DNA of 64,000 nt from positions 124,001-188,000 of the forward strand of contig JAZGUH010000696.1 of NCBI GenBank assembly GCA_037893225.1, in the 5' to 3' direction. The notes beneath the pieces are model-generated. The model was not told the DNA's origin and did no database searches. It saw only the letters and a program-made list of their open reading frames with translations. Shown here piece after piece: positions 1 to 14,000 of the stretch. This DNA comes from Hippasteria phrygiana. Lineage: Eukaryota; Echinodermata; Asteroidea; Valvatida; Goniasteridae. The translations under genes and the position numbers were made by a program. Position 1 is the stretch's first letter; each line of letters opens with the position of its first letter.

Positions 1-768
1 TTTTGCTCAGTCCTGACAAAGTTCCCACACTAAAGTACTTTGGCATTTTGCCAACATGCGTAACGGAAACAGCTGTTATTTATTGTATTTTTATCATATA
101 TTCCAGGCCCTCCACCCCCCCCCAAAAAAAAGAACAACCCAAATCAAGAGTGCCTTATGTTGTCAAGCAGTCATAGTTTCTGTCTCTATCATATTTAAAC
201 TTCGCAGAGTCGCTTCAGCCATTCATAAACATCACTTACAATTTGTGTATGTATACCAGGCTTTCAAGTACATGTATTCCTACTTTTCCTACTTTTTACT
301 GATTATTGTTTACCTTGCTCCTACTTTTCCTACTTTTGCTTGAAATTCCTATTTTTTCTTTACTTTTCTTACTTTTTTGTCCCACAACTCCAAAAAATCT
401 CATTGGATATTTTTCATAACCGTGTTACACACTGTCCTATGAAAATCACAACATAGCGGGCTTGGGTGCAGGAGTACTGCAACTTTACTTCCAAGAGCTT
501 AGTTGAGGATGGAGCACAAGTGTTGTGAGTACAGAACATGCCAAATGAGGCTTGTGATGCTGCGGACATGGGTAATCAACAAAAGCTACTCCTGAAAGCC
601 CACAAAAGTCGTACTTTTGTCCTGATTTTGTTTTCCCTGATTTTTCTTTTTTTAATGTTGATTCTCTTCTTCTCCTTTTTCACCTGGGTCTACATGAAAG
701 TCTGGTATACACTAAGTGCATACATGACATGCATGTGTAATTGTACATGTTCCATGAAACCTTGCTAT

Positions 769-808
769 AGTGGCCACCTTTTCCCCCGAGTCCCTCGGGT
801 GGCCACTT
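769..808. repeat. short inverted repeat (hairpin)
   Basis: AGTGGCCACC at 769-778 is perfectly complemented by GGTGGCCACT at 799-808 around a 20-base loop that itself holds CCCGAG/CTCGGG. It may be a remnant of a transposon end. No function is visible. Confidence 0.5.
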
Positions 809-1779
809 TATCCAGGTTTTATATCAGAATGACCCTGGCGCTGTAGTAGCTAGTTTTAGAAAGAAATTGAAACAATTGGTTGTAGTTGTGCTTTTGGCGG
901 TTTGGGTAAAATAATTCCACAAGTGATTTTGTCCGGTGTGTGTTGCCGTGACAACATTTTAGTTTGCATTTTTGGGCAGAATTGTCCAACCAAAATTGAA
1001 AGAAATTGAAGTTTTGGCCTGCGAAAACAAAATTTGAAAAAACGTTATTTTTAAATTACCCCTGTGTGACTTGAAATTTTGAAGGGTCTTAAAAATCGTA
1101 AATTTTTTATTTTTGAGCGACTTATCTAAAAACAAAACCAAAAAACTTTAACCCTAACCCCCTAGGCATTTTTTACAAGGAGGCTTCCTCAACCTTTCAA
1201 AATCCAACACTGTGCAGTAAACCTATGGCACATTCTTTAGACCTAATAGACAAATTGGGGCATCATAGCTCCATGTAAAGTAATGGCACCAAGGCCTTAC
1301 AGTACTGAACGCATCCAAATTAGACAAAACCTGCTGTTGGAGTTTGTAAGGCTTGGGGTAGTTAGGGTAAAAAAGAAAGGTAAACCAGGATTATGAAAAT
1401 TAAAATGATAACCATCTTTCTGGAGGATCGCATCTATTGCTTTTGTTTGAACTTCTCTGCACTGCCTTTGTCGCTCTTGATTTTTCAGTTTTTTTTCTTT
1501 TGTTTTCCGTTCCTTGTGCATCTAGCATTTGTGGCTAGAAGCTACAAAATTGATCAGACGGTTCTTGATATTTTATTTAAATTTGATTTGCATGGAAAAC
1601 GGCATATACAGCTCTTGATTTTTGAACTACGATTTCAAGTCTACATTTAAGGAATGAGGGTATCAAGAGGGTTTTAATTTTAATATTTCCTTTAGTTTTA
1701 GGGTTTATTCAAAACTAGGTCTGGTGACCTTTGACTTCTTTCATGACCTCAGGTCATGATCAACGGCGCCGGATCACTT

Positions 1780-2105
1780 TTGAAAGTTGGGGGGGGGGGG
1801 GGGGGGGGGGGCTTAAATTCCTGCCATTTTCTATGTTTTTCTTTATGTGGAACTGCCAAAAGTGGGGGACCATTTCCCCAAAGTGGAAAAAGTGGGGGGG
1901 GGGGGGAAATTCCCCCTCGGCCCCCCTGTTCTCCCCCCCCCCCCTGTTCTCCCCCCCCCCTGTTCTCCCCCCCTGTTCTCCCCCCCTGTTCTCTCCCCCT
2001 GACCTCCCCCCCTGACCTCCCCCCTCCCCCTGACCTCCCCCCTCCCCCTGACCTCCCCCCCCTGACCTCCCCCCTGACCCCTCCCTGACCCCCCCCCCCC
2101 CCCTG
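1780..2105. repeat. G-run and C-rich low-complexity tract
   Basis: A run of more than 20 G near 1790-1810 is followed by a C-rich tract built from variants of CCCCCCTGTTCTCC and CCCCTGACCTCC (about 1920-2105). The long ORFs on both strands here (Gly/Arg/Glu-rich one way, Pro/Ser-rich the other) come from the composition. The poly-G interior resembles the G-run hAT-like elements at 58.2 and 59.6 kb, but clear terminal repeats are not visible. Confidence 0.6.
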
Positions 2106-3132
2106 ACAGCATAACTCAAGTAACAGACATCCTAGAATCATGAATAAAACAGTTTTTAAAACACAGAGCCTTCATTAATGTTATGCATATATCACGAGAA
2201 TGATAAATTTCACCATGTGAGGGGTTTTCCCATATCACATCACAAATGTAAGATCTTGAGTATATTATACCATTTTGTTTGAATCTGTGCATGACTTCCT
2301 GCTGTTATTTTGCTGTTCCCTGCAACTATCATACCTACGCTGTCGTTATATTTTATTTGCCAATTTCCACAATCTCGTTTTGTACATGATGTTGCTACAA
2401 ACCTTCCCCCCACTTTTACATGTACAATGTACCTGCCTTTTCGTCATACATCTTTTCGCTCTCTTTCCGGATGCCACCTCCACCCCAGGATGATGTAAGT
2501 AAGGGGGTAACCTCATCCCCAAATCATACTTGTACTGTACACCATTGGTTCCGTGTATTCTGTATCACCAGCCTGGTAGTGGCGCACAGTTGTTGTAATA
2601 TTCAGAGTTGTGGTGATGTCAGCAGCTGTTTCGTGTTTAGTGGAGAATGAGCATATAACAGTGGTAGACATTTAGCTGAACACTAACCGGTGCACATTTT
2701 TTTTGCCAGCTTAAACTTTTTGCTCTGATTATCATATGACACGCTGCTGAAATTAACTTTATTTTCTTGACATTTATTTTTAGCTCTGTTGTAAGTCTGG
2801 AAGAAATTTTGTTAGAATGAGATTTTGGTTTTGCATTTCAAACTGAGCCGGTAGGGCTAATGATTTTCTGCCGATTGAAATGGAATTTGAATTGGTGGAA
2901 TTTAGTGGAATTATTCTTTCAAAATGGAATTCAGCTTCATAGAGGAATGTAAAACATTCTCAACAAAAATTGATCAGTCACAAATTGATCAGTTGACATG
3001 AACTACATGTATAAACACTCAGTCATCTAACATAGCACACTCTGATGTTTTTCCTGACTTTAGTCATGTTGGTTTGACAAACTTCTTGGTTGATGAGCTT
3101 TAAACTCATTCAGTTGAATAGTGGTACTATTA

Positions 3133-3293
3133 TCTTAACCTTTTGAAGCCGGATGACGGCAATAGCCACACAAATTATTGTGTATGTTACGCTTGGCTGC
3201 ATAAGCACATTGTGTCCGTTTCGCTTGGCTGCAAAAGCGGGCTGACACCCCGAAGCCTCACTATAAATAACCGTACTCAATGGGTTAATCAAT
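3133..3293. repeat. interspersed repeat family A (CTTGGCTGC / CAATGGGTTAA), partial copy
   Basis: This copy has the family's CGCTTGGCTGC motif twice and ends ACTCAATGGGTTAATC. The same family, in one or other orientation and of varied length, occurs at about 12175, 21245, 22765, 27374, 28475, 39897 and 60213. Family marks are a segment reading TTGAAAAAGACCACCTGGC or its complement, CAATCCATTC, and TTAACC-type ends. No coding capacity. Confidence 0.6.
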
Positions 3294-4655
3294 CTTGCCT
3301 CATTAATCTACTTGAAGTTATTTAGTATCTTGACATTTAGTCCAGAATTCAAAATGCAGTGTCCAGAAATTGGACACAAAATTTGGACAACGGTCTTCTC
3401 TAACACGGTGCACTAGAACAACTTCCAATAAATCCCACATTTAACACCTACGATTGTTTTAAAGTTGACATATTTATGAATCATGAAAGCATGTTGCAAT
3501 GACATTTTCTTCATAACTTTGAAAGGGGTGGGTCAGTAAACTAATTTACAGACAGGGATATTTCAAACTCGCCAGATTTGTATTTTCTTACAAAGCAATT
3601 TATGGTAAAACTATTATTTAGGCAAGGCGCTAAGAAGGAAACATCTATGTATGCCACGTTAGATGACTCACCATGTTACCTGTCAACAATACTACATAAA
3701 GGTGAAACAGTTCAGAGCTGTTCAGTGTTTGGAACAGAATTTCTTTCAAAATTGAAAAAGAAAAATACACATTTGTAGAACAGAAAATTGTTAGCCCTGA
3801 AACAGAGTAATTGCAGTTAGAAATTAAATTTTGTTGGTATGAACTTTGTGAAAATTATTAGTTGCTTTTACAGATGGTGATGATCCTTAATATCTGCAAG
3901 TAAACAAAACTTTAAAAATGGCCCAGTTACAATTTGCACACAAATCTGTGATCGGTCGTCATTTTTGTAAGTTGTTTTTCGTAATTTTTCCTGTTCCGAT
4001 GAATTACCAACTCCTTTTGAAAATTAAAAGCTTGAGTAAATTTTTTTAAAGTTTTTGTAAACAAAAACCATAGATTTGACTCTGCCTTCTGTACTTTCTC
4101 AGTGTTGAACTGGTTGAGGATATTTGTATCGCATTTCAAAGCTGCTCTTACCGAATTTACGACAGCAAGCCGCCAAGAACTCTGTGAGTTTCGGAGAATA
4201 GAAAATGACAAAAAAAAAACCCACCTCCAACCTGCAAGACATGTATTGCCTCGTGATTGTTCATTTGGACTGGAAAATGGTGCATCATGGCATTGGCCAG
4301 AGTTTGCAGACTGTGGAAAGGCAAGAGCATTTTGTTGAAATTGTTTCCCCGAGGAATCCTCGTGCTTGGCCTCGCTGATTTCATTCTACTCCTGGGTGGA
4401 GTAAAGCAATTGCTGTAAAGTATGCTGTAAAGTACCATGGGCTGCAGTTCAAACTGCACATCAAACTCAACTGTTTACTGAATGGGAAGTTCTTTTAGTG
4501 AAATCATGATAACTAGTTTTTTAAGTTTATGCATTCATAATAAAATTCAAAGTAAGAATGTACATGTATCTAGGCCTATGTGGTCGAGGTACATGTAATG
4601 TGTAGCATTCCTTACCTAAAATTTCCAGGATTTTTCATTGGTGGCATGAAAAGCT

Positions 4656-4772
4656 ATAGAGTACCGAAGTCTGACGTCAGTTGCCAAAGCAATGGTTCCA
4701 AACACATGCAGTTTAGAATGTATTCTGGTTCCAAACATTGCATTGATTGACGTCATCACTTCGGTACTCTAT
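4656..4772. mobile_element. 117-bp MITE with about 24-bp inverted ends
   Basis: The left end ATAGAGTACCGAAGTCTGAC is mirrored by the right end ending CACTTCGGTACTCTAT with one small gap. Both ends run on into TGACGTCA-like sequence. The interior holds two copies of GGTTCCAAACA. This is a short non-autonomous inverted-repeat element in the IQGAP intron; the superfamily is unclear. Confidence 0.65.
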
Positions 4773-6052
4773 TGTGCACAAATGAAAAATATTAGGGTTT
4801 TTGCATTAAAAGTATTGAAAGTCAGACAGGGAATACAAGGCCTTGCTTGAAACATAATGAAGCTGGACATGAGGTTAGACAAGAATTTTTTAATTGGCTG
4901 TGCTAAATGAGTAGCTTCATTTTATCCATTTCTGCATCGGCCTGTTTGAGTGTTTGTTACTGTGCAAAATGAAGGAAGGCCAATTTTAACATCGATGAAT
5001 TTCGTCCTTGTAGTTGGAACTGAAAGTGAATCGTGTAAATCATGTTTGATGACTGAAGACGAAACCAGTCTGGAATACACACAATTCCAAATGTGTCATT
5101 ATGTTCATCACTTGGTAATCTACGAGGACATTTGACACAAGTAACTTCCCAGAAAGTTTGATACCAACACGAAGTAGTTAGACTCTTTCAGTAAAAAAAA
5201 ATGGGATGTTACAAAATGTTATAGTTGGCCGGAGTTTTCAATCATGCTGAAGACTTACTGCATATCATTATGTTAATTTGAATTGGCATGTACATGTGCG
5301 GTACGTGTATTAGAATGCACTGGCACTTCTAATACCACACATGTGTGAAAGGTCTTTTATTCATCTTGGAAGCTAGTGACAAGCCAAGCAAACTGCCATT
5401 AGCTAAAATTGTGCCGGATCATTTTTATATAGTGTGTATGTAAAATACATTTTACATTTACTAACCCATTTTTTTATTGCCGACATTGGAATGGTTTGAT
5501 TCAGTATACGTCGCCCATCATGCTTATCATTGTCTGTTGTTATGACCATTCTGAGGGCTGTCACCATTAATTTTGCTTGTCTGCATTCACTGTGAACAAG
5601 TAACAATGGATTTAATGCCAAGTAACAATGGATGTCCATTGTTAGTGCGCCGTTTTTCTTTTGTTAGATGTTCATAGTGATTGCTCTTGTTTAGATTTTT
5701 ACCGGGAAGCATTTTGCATGTACCCACTACATGTACCTTATCCAAGGGCGCCAGCGATAGCTAATTTCTTGGACAGCTTGTGTATAACCTTTGACCCAAG
5801 TTGAGCCCTTCTGCTTTTAAACACCACATGCACACACAGCAAGGTCATGGTAAGCTAACCATAATGCTTTGTGTTTTTTGAGAAGAGATTAGCCATTGCC
5901 AAAAGCCATTGGATATATGTAGGTACGAGTGCCGAAAAAGCATACACCCATATGGTATTGGACATTTCAGCAGCCAATTCAGAAGTTGTTGCAGTGTGGA
6001 GGACCAGTGTGGGCCAACTTCATGGATGGGAGTAAAACTATAGCATCGTATA

Positions 6053-6553
6053 GGCTATGTTCAGACAGTGTTTTAGCTCAAACGGTAAAAATTTAAACAG
6101 TCGCTTACCACAGGTGGCCGGTCGTAAAATTAAAACGTACTGAGTGTTCAGACACTGTTTTAAGTATAGGGAGTTCAACTCGAAGTGGATTGTCTCCATT
6201 CTAGGGCCACATAGAAACTTTTCCTTATTTACATAAAGCATGCGCTAATTGGTGTGTTTCATCATAAAATTCTGTGTGCCGCACCTGTACATGTACATGT
6301 ATAATGGGCGCGCAGCTTTCAACTGGTTGTCCGGGTAACTTGGTTGTCCGGGTACTAGAAGATAAAAATCCATTCTGATTTAGCGCTAAACCTTCCCTCC
6401 GAGGTGTTTTAAATCACTGTTTTAGCGGCGAGATAAACCCAATTCAGTATAACTTTAAAACCGTTCAGACACCATTTTAGCATAAAAGTTACACCAAATC
6501 AAGTTGAACTAGTGTTTTAAGGGAATTTAAAACGGTGTCGGAACGTACCCATA
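6053..6553. mobile_element. 500-bp MITE, GTTCAGAC-TTTTAG family (short copy)
   Basis: The left end reads GGCTATGTTCAGACAGTGTT and the right end is its degenerate complement (AAAACGGTGTCGGAACGTAC). Sub-repeats with TTTTAGC and GTTCAGACACC recur inside. The region GGTGGCCGGTCGTAAAATTA is shared with the 1.5-kb copy at 24821-26369, so the two are size variants of one family. Confidence 0.65.
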
Positions 6554-8036
6554 AGATCATTTTACTATAAACCTACATTTCAATACCAAGTTGTGCCAAC
6601 ATTTCCACTACCGTGGACATTTCTATAATTGCATCACGATTTTCAGCAAATTTTGTTTCTGAAGTAACTGAGCCTTTCACTGTGCTTGAAATTGACTGTA
6701 AAGTGGCCAGATGAAACCGACAAGCTCTGTTATCAGAAAATTGTCTATTTTGCCATGAAATCGGGTCCTGAACTGGAGTGCATAAATAACACAAATACAT
6801 GAGATAACCGGACTGAACCGGATGAAACTGGTATCATCCAAATCAATCTGGATGATTCCGGTATACACCCATGTGCCACTTCTCTCTGATGTGTCTTGCA
6901 TGCAGGAATCCTGATTGCCACCAGCATGCTCTGTCATTAATGAGTGTTCCGTGTAGAATCTAACACCTAGCAGTCTGTCCATTCTGATTGGTGGATTGCT
7001 GGTCATGTGGCCACATTTAAATCTGATAGAATTGAGGCCGTTCCGAATTGCATGTGGGAGTTTATGTAACATTTATCTTAGATATGTGCATGGTGTGATG
7101 TCATGAAACGTTTGTTTGGGTTTTGACTTGCATGAACCGAGTGTCGCAAAAGTTGGTACTAGTTGTGTTCAGTGATGCTGTTGATTGGAAATTTTGACTG
7201 AGCATGTTTACTTGTTAGTGCTAATCTGTTCAAATGTGGTGTATTGTTCTTGGCTTGACATCAATCTACTTCAACAGTTGTTCCTGTATGATGACAGAAT
7301 TGTCTTTATTCAGTCAAAACATGTTAGGAAAATTGTTATTTTTTGTCCTGAGGAAAAGTCATTTGTCCAATGCTGTATGGTTCTGTGTTTCAAAGAATAA
7401 TGTTTATACATTCATGGTATATGTTACCGTGTCAAGGATGATGAGTAACTAATATCATTGATTAAATTCCTAATTAAGTTCATCAGTTTATTGCTGGTTA
7501 AACTCGCTCATTCCTTTCAAAAGTGGGTAACATTGAAGTGCTGATTTAACCCCAACCATGGTAAATCCAACAAAATCCAACAGTGGGTACTTTCGTTTGG
7601 ATTTTGTTGATGTAGTCGCAGTAGACAGAATATCTTTTATTGTAGCCGTTGGATTCTGTTGGATTCTGTTGGATTCAGCAGGATTCAGCAGGGTGTCTTG
7701 GGAAAAACATAAGGGAGGTCATGGTTAATAAAGAGATGGACAACTTCTAATATTCTGCAGTTGAGTTTCAAAAGAATTCCATGGGTTATGTTTTTTTTTA
7801 TCTCTTTATCCTGATGAAGCCTTGTAGTCAGAAACATTATTTTCAGTTTAGTCAGTCCCCTGTATGTTTTCAAAGGATACAAAAATACCTTTGAAAAATT
7901 TGAACTTTGACAAAAAAATAAAGTTAGAAGCTGCAGGTTTATTTGCCACAGCAATTCTTTTGTTAAACTTTGCTATTTTTATATTCTTGTAGTGTGTTTG
8001 ACATCATATCTTGATTTGTTTCTTTGTGTTTGACAG

Positions 8037-11000
8037 CTCCAAGGTGGACAAGATGATGGAGATCGTGACAGGAAGCCCAATGGTCATTAAGATGGTGGTC
8101 ACGTTCAACAGGTAAGAGCAAGTTTGGACTAATGTTGCCGAACCATGGTTAGTTAACCCTAACGGTCCTGAATCCTGCAATTTTGATATGATTTTCCACA
8201 CACCCCAGGGAGTGATGTCTAGTCGACCCGGAACCAGCCTACAGGGCATGGTCACACTGGTTATCAGTAGTCATGTTTTCATGCTAAACTGTGGCAAGTG
8301 GAGAGGAGACCAGTGGCACAAATTGGTCCTCGCTCAAGTTTGCTCTACGGTGGCACTGACTCTGTTTTTTGCCTGCAAAGTTTGAAACCTAGTGTTTTTC
8401 TGGGTGTTTTTTTTTTTTGTGCAGGTAATTCCTAAGGGGTTGTTACCGAGAATATTGCCAACGTATTATTGATTAATCATTAACAAATCATGGGACAGAA
8501 TATTATCATCAGATTTATGTTTCCTTTATTAGACTTTTCATAATTTTCAGTACCATCAAAATTTTAATTGAAAGCACTTGAGAATCTGGTTGTAGGCTTG
8601 ATATCCGTCCCACCAGAGAAAAAAAAAAGAGGAATTCGTAGAATATCGTTTACAAAAATAAAATGTGAATTATGCATCCTAATGAAATATTGAGTTCAGG
8701 CTCTTTTCGTATAGCCGGTAAACCCACATTTCCTGAGTCTGTAAATAGTTTGCGAAAAAAGCTATTTTCACAAACAGCGACTAAGTAATTCATTTATGTT
8801 GGGCAATGCTTTCCAGAGTTAGAATCAAGTCATTACAAGTCAGCTTCAAACCAATCACAAGTCAGTCTCAAATGGCAAGTGACAATGACATTCCATTTGT
8901 CACCGTACATGCTCTGTAGCCTTTGACCGTACTTGGGATTTAACTTGTGATTAAAGGGGGGGGGGGGGGGGGAGTTAGTCTCACCAACAGTGGAAGTTAC
9001 CATGCCTTTTTCCATAGGTCTGAAAATTGCGGTTATTTCTCTGGAATCTGTTGAAGAATTATCCTCTATTTAGACCTGGGCTCAGTAAAAACCGTAAGGG
9101 TGGTAGGGTTGGCAATTCAAAATGTCACCAACCTTACCACCTCTGATCATAAACCTTTACCGAGTGTGGCTTTTAGCTGTGTGTCAGGTGATTAAAATCC
9201 ACCAAACCAAACAAAAACAACAAAAAAACAAAACAAACAGCAACACTTGTGATTGACCTGTGATTGACCTGTGATTAACTTGAATACAACTCTAGTATTT
9301 GCAAGAAACTCAATGACCAACATTTGGCCATTTTAAACAGGTTATCATCATAATGAATCTTTACGTATAACAACCCTAACTCACTTCCCTTACAAGGAAT
9401 GATGAATTTGAATTTGTATCCAGAGATGTATCAGTTTCATTGATAATAGAGAGGTTTCGTTAGCGCATGGTTAGTGCGTGCGCCGACAATTAGTTCTAAA
9501 CAGTACGCGACAAAAATTTGTAAAAAATGTTTGTTGGTTTTATCCATTTCTTACTTACGTGTAAACCTTTGATTACCTTTTTTGTTTTGGTGTGAGGAAA
9601 ATGTCAAACAAGTGCAAAAACTTATGAGGTTGCAGGAACTAAACATAGTCGTCTCTCTAACAGTGGCGATTGTGTAGTGTAGGGCCCCTTTTTAGTTTTG
9701 ATCAAATTAGAGTCAAGGGTATTTTTTCTCATTCCAAAATTACTTTTTCAACCTAAAGCAGACTTCTCTTAATTCTACTGACATCATTTAAAAAAATTTT
9801 AAAATTGCGGTAGAAAATGCAATTTTCTTGCGCGCTTTACAGCAGTTGACATGCGAATCAACGCGGGTTTGGGTGTTTACTGTGCGTCGCTGTGATCGCC
9901 ATCTTTATTTTCGCGTTGCGTTTTGTCGTCTTCATCGTCGCTTTACCCCAAAATTTCCCTCAAAAACTAAAACCCTGCCCTTTATCTACAACATACCTGT
10001 TGGTTTGTAATGTCGCTAACTAGTTTGGCAATTCCAATAACCTCAAACTTAAGTGGATTTTTGTTCCCTTATAATAGGGACTAGGGCCCTACACTACACA
10101 ATCACCCTAACAGTGCGCTAACGAAACCTCTTGAATATCATGTATGACTGGTGACTATTAAACACTATTTCTTGCCTGTTATTTGAATGCTGCTGTAACA
10201 GACTCAGGTACTTGTACATGTATGAAGTATATTGATAGTCTAATCCCTCTTCCATCCATTGCATGAATCATTGTCTTTAGATTACATTTTCTGTTTTATT
10301 AAAATGGCTTCAACTTTGCAATTTGAGAATGCCTCACTCCCTGCCTATTCAATTTGTCACATTCTTTCTATGTAAGTGCATTGGTTTGGGGCAGGGATGT
10401 AGTCGAGTCCATCACAAGTCCATCCCCTGCAAGTCCATCAGAAGTCCCTTCAAGTCCATCACAAGTCCCCTGCAAGTCCATCACAAACCCTCCAATCCTA
10501 ATCCCAATCACAAGCTATTCAAATGAGCTTTGACAAAGGCATTCCTTTGTCATTGTTCATCTAGTTACTTGTGACCTGCTTTATGAAAGGACTTCTGACT
10601 GGACTTGTGAAAGGACTTGTGAAAGGAACTTGCAGGGACTCGACTACAACTCTGGTTTAGGGATAACATACCCCTCTCCCCACCAGGGGTCGAATTTTAG
10701 GTAAAAATCTACTAGACAGCTGGGCTAGTAGCACACAAATTTTACTAGACCAGAAGGTATTTCACAAGACCAATGGTAAAAATAAGAACACATAGTTCTT
10801 TGAATGAGTGCTGTTTCGATTTTTTCCCCTTTGCCGACCTTGTTGGGGGAGGGGTTAGTTAGAAATGCTGTTTTGATTGAAACTCCCTGCCTTGAAACTA
10901 AAAATGGGCATTCCAGAAATTATGGGGCTTTTTCAGTTCACCAGATTTAGAAAAAAAAATGGACTTTAGTGATAGCATTTCATGCAGTTTATGAAAAAAA

Positions 11001-14000
11001 ATCACTAGACCACTGGACTAGTTCAGTCAAGAGTTCACTAGACCAACGCTTAAATCACTGGACTCGGTCCAGTGGATATTTCGATCCGTGCCCACATCTA
11101 GCACACATTTATTCACGAATTCCCTCAATTAGAAATAGTATCGCATGTACATTTGCATGAAATTCACATAGAATTAGTGTACATGAAGTAGTTGAGTCAT
11201 CTGGTCACAAGTCGCACAGCTGACAAACTAGTGAATCAACTACACTTTAAAGGCACTTTACTCGAACAGTATCTGGGTTTATTTGTCGGTATGTCAGCTC
11301 TGCACCAATATATATTGAACATTCCTGCACTGGTTTTTTTGTCTTCTTAAATCTTATCACACCTTTAAAATGACTAGGAGTTCTTTTTCCCATCTTGTTT
11401 ACAATTTGTGTTTTGTATTTCGAGCTTGAAAGTTGATAATTTTTTATAGTTGAGCAGAAACAAGATGTTGAAATAAGAATTGAAACATTTCAGTTTTTCA
11501 TTAATTTTATACTGGTAGAAAAAAGCACCAGCTATTGATCATTATATGCTCTTTTATTTTATATTATTTTTATATCAATTTATATGAATATTCATAAATA
11601 TGGATATCTTTCAGAGGGGCCAAAGGTCAGAGTTCACTGCGTGACATCCTCCAGCCACTTGTCAAGAGCGTGATGGAGGACAAGAAGTTGAGCATCAACA
11701 CCAGCCCCACAGACGTCTACAAAGCCTGGATCAACCAGATGGAAACACAGACGGGTGAAGCCAGGTGGGTCAGAGGTCATGATGGGGTCAAAAAGTCAAG
11801 ATGGGTACAGCAGCAGTGGTACTGCTTACAATACCACCTGTTTAATACGGATGTCTTCCCTGATCAAGGTGCAAGGTGCTAAACCAAACATTGATTCTCC
11901 ACAGTAAACTCCCATATGATGTTCCAACGGATCAAGCCTTACAGCACAAGGAGGTGTTGGAACGCATCGAGCAGTCCGTGAAAAGCCTGGGTGCAGTCGC
12001 CGAGCGATTCCTAGTTTCCATTTTTAGTGCTTTGGAGAAATTCCCGTAAGTTTTCTTTACAGTCCAGCAGTGCTTCTAATGGTTGGCTAGACTATAATAC
12101 CAAGGCAGTGCTCAATAGTGCTGTAATGATCATCACCTGCCTGTGCTTACAGAGCTAGTTTCGGCTTAACCCCTTGCCTCTGGCTGTTATTGATGGGGGA
12201 CTTGTATGCCATGAACAGGCTTTGCAGCCAAGCGTAAACTCACACTAGGCACCACACTGAATAGAATGATCCTAGTCATCACACTCAGAGCCCCCCTCCC
12301 ATTCAAGAACAATATAGTTGAAACATGAATGGATTGAGTATGCGCAAGAATGTGCCTGTAGACATCAACCAGCCAGGAGGTCTTTTTCAAACCGCGGCTA
12401 TGGCTGTCCGTATTCAAGAGGTTAATCAAGTTATAAATTCACACAAGCCACATTTCCTTGGGAGCCAATCACCAACCCTCTGTCGGCTCAGAAGACAAAA
12501 GGCTTATAAGCCGTAGCCAGTATATGTCGTGTGAGACCTTTCTAATCTGGGGCCAATTTCATAGAGCTGCTTAAGCACAAAATTTGCTGAAGCACAAAAA
12601 ATCCTTGCTTAGTAAAATCAGATTACCGGCCAAAACTCCATATGATTGTCATGCTAAGCAAACTACAGCTAAATACCAATCACATGCAATATACATCACA
12701 TGGGGTTTTAGCTGCTAACCTGATTTTATTCAGCAAGGTTGTTTGTGCTTAAGCAATTTTTTTTTGCTTAAGCAGCTCTATGGAATTGTCCCCTGTACTG
12801 ACAACTTGCGATAAGCCCAATAGTTTCTGCTAAGTTAGCACAGATTTCTCACTTATGGTAGGCACTAGGCAGAGCCATATAAATGTGGGTCCTTACAACA
12901 AGGCACAATTTTGCTTCTGGAGCTGCCTAGCATGAGCTTTGTGCTTAGCATATTATAGCTGAGATCAGTTTTCCATGATTTTCTGGGCTTTGGGACAAAT
13001 CCCAGTAAATCATGGAAACATTTTATCAGCTGTAATGCGAGTCAGTAAATTTGTCGAGCAGATTTTGTTGAAATTTGTTACAGGTATTCAGTGTCCTTTT
13101 ACAAAGGGAATGAGATAATAAAGTGAGGCTTAACCGTTTTAGTGTTGTTACATTTCTCCAGGTATGGTATCCGCTACATTGCCAAAGTGTTGAAGAAGTC
13201 ACTTCATACTAAATTCCCCAATGCCACAGATGATGAAGTACTGAAGGTAAATGAGTATAATCACGGATCAATCCGTTCAATTTGATCAATTTATTTAGTT
13301 AACCTTAACTCCCTAGGTGATGTGAAAAATCGTATTGAAATTAGAGGATTAAGGACTGTTAGGGTTAATCCTAATCCACATTTACAAACATGTACTGAAT
13401 CCTAATCCGTATTCACATTTCAGATCCAGATCTGAGTCCCAGCTTAAATCCTGATATCTAATACGGACCCACATTCGAATCCAGTCTCAATTCAAATCCA
13501 GATTCAGAGCCAGATCTGCATCCAAATTCAGATATCTTAATCCCAATTCAGATCTCGTTCTAAATCCAGATCCCAGACAAACCCAGATCCTAATCTGGGA
13601 CCAAATTGAAATCCAAATCCAAATCCATGTCAAGATATAAATTAGGGGTGAGATTTGTCAGGATTTTTCCTGGGAAGTCCCTGGCTGTTCAAATTTGGAA
13701 CACGTACTGCGTTGGGAACCTCCTGTGTACAGCAGGTGATCCCGTGTGGGAATATTGGTCTTTTGATTTATTTAATTCTTTCTGGTATAAATGAAACCAA
13801 GAATTCCTCCAAAGCGCATCATATCGCACTCTAGCTCGAAAGCCTGAAGAAACCTGTAGGGAAGACGACGAAGAAATGTTCAGTTTTAGAAGTGGGAGGA
13901 CAAATCCAGAATGATATTCTGGGTAAACCCACGGAATCAGACAGGGACTGAAAACTCAATCCACATGTCGGCCCTGGTGGGATTCGAACCCAGGTCACAG

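Larger units (their letters stand above)
1..8036 (+). other. IQGAP intron (upstream, partial), no exon recognised
   Basis: No stretch here resembles the IQGAP segment that should precede the exon at 8037 (the region before the SKVD residues), so the upstream exon probably lies left of the window. The first recognised exon starts inside a codon, so there must be one. The interval is AT-rich intron with low-complexity DNA and a few MITE-like elements listed separately. Short ORFs here show no conserved composition. Strand is given as that of the host gene. Confidence 0.6.

Noticed and set aside
1749..2141. Gly/Arg-rich and Pro-rich ORFs
   Set aside because: Produced by G-runs and the C-rich tract; all frames are biased and no domain is visible.
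1..8036. An upstream IQGAP exon
   Set aside because: I looked for the residues expected before SKVD and for AG/GT-bounded coding-like segments in the right phase and found none. A weak look-alike at 2461-2500 (strong GTAAGTAAGG donor) has no matching peptide.
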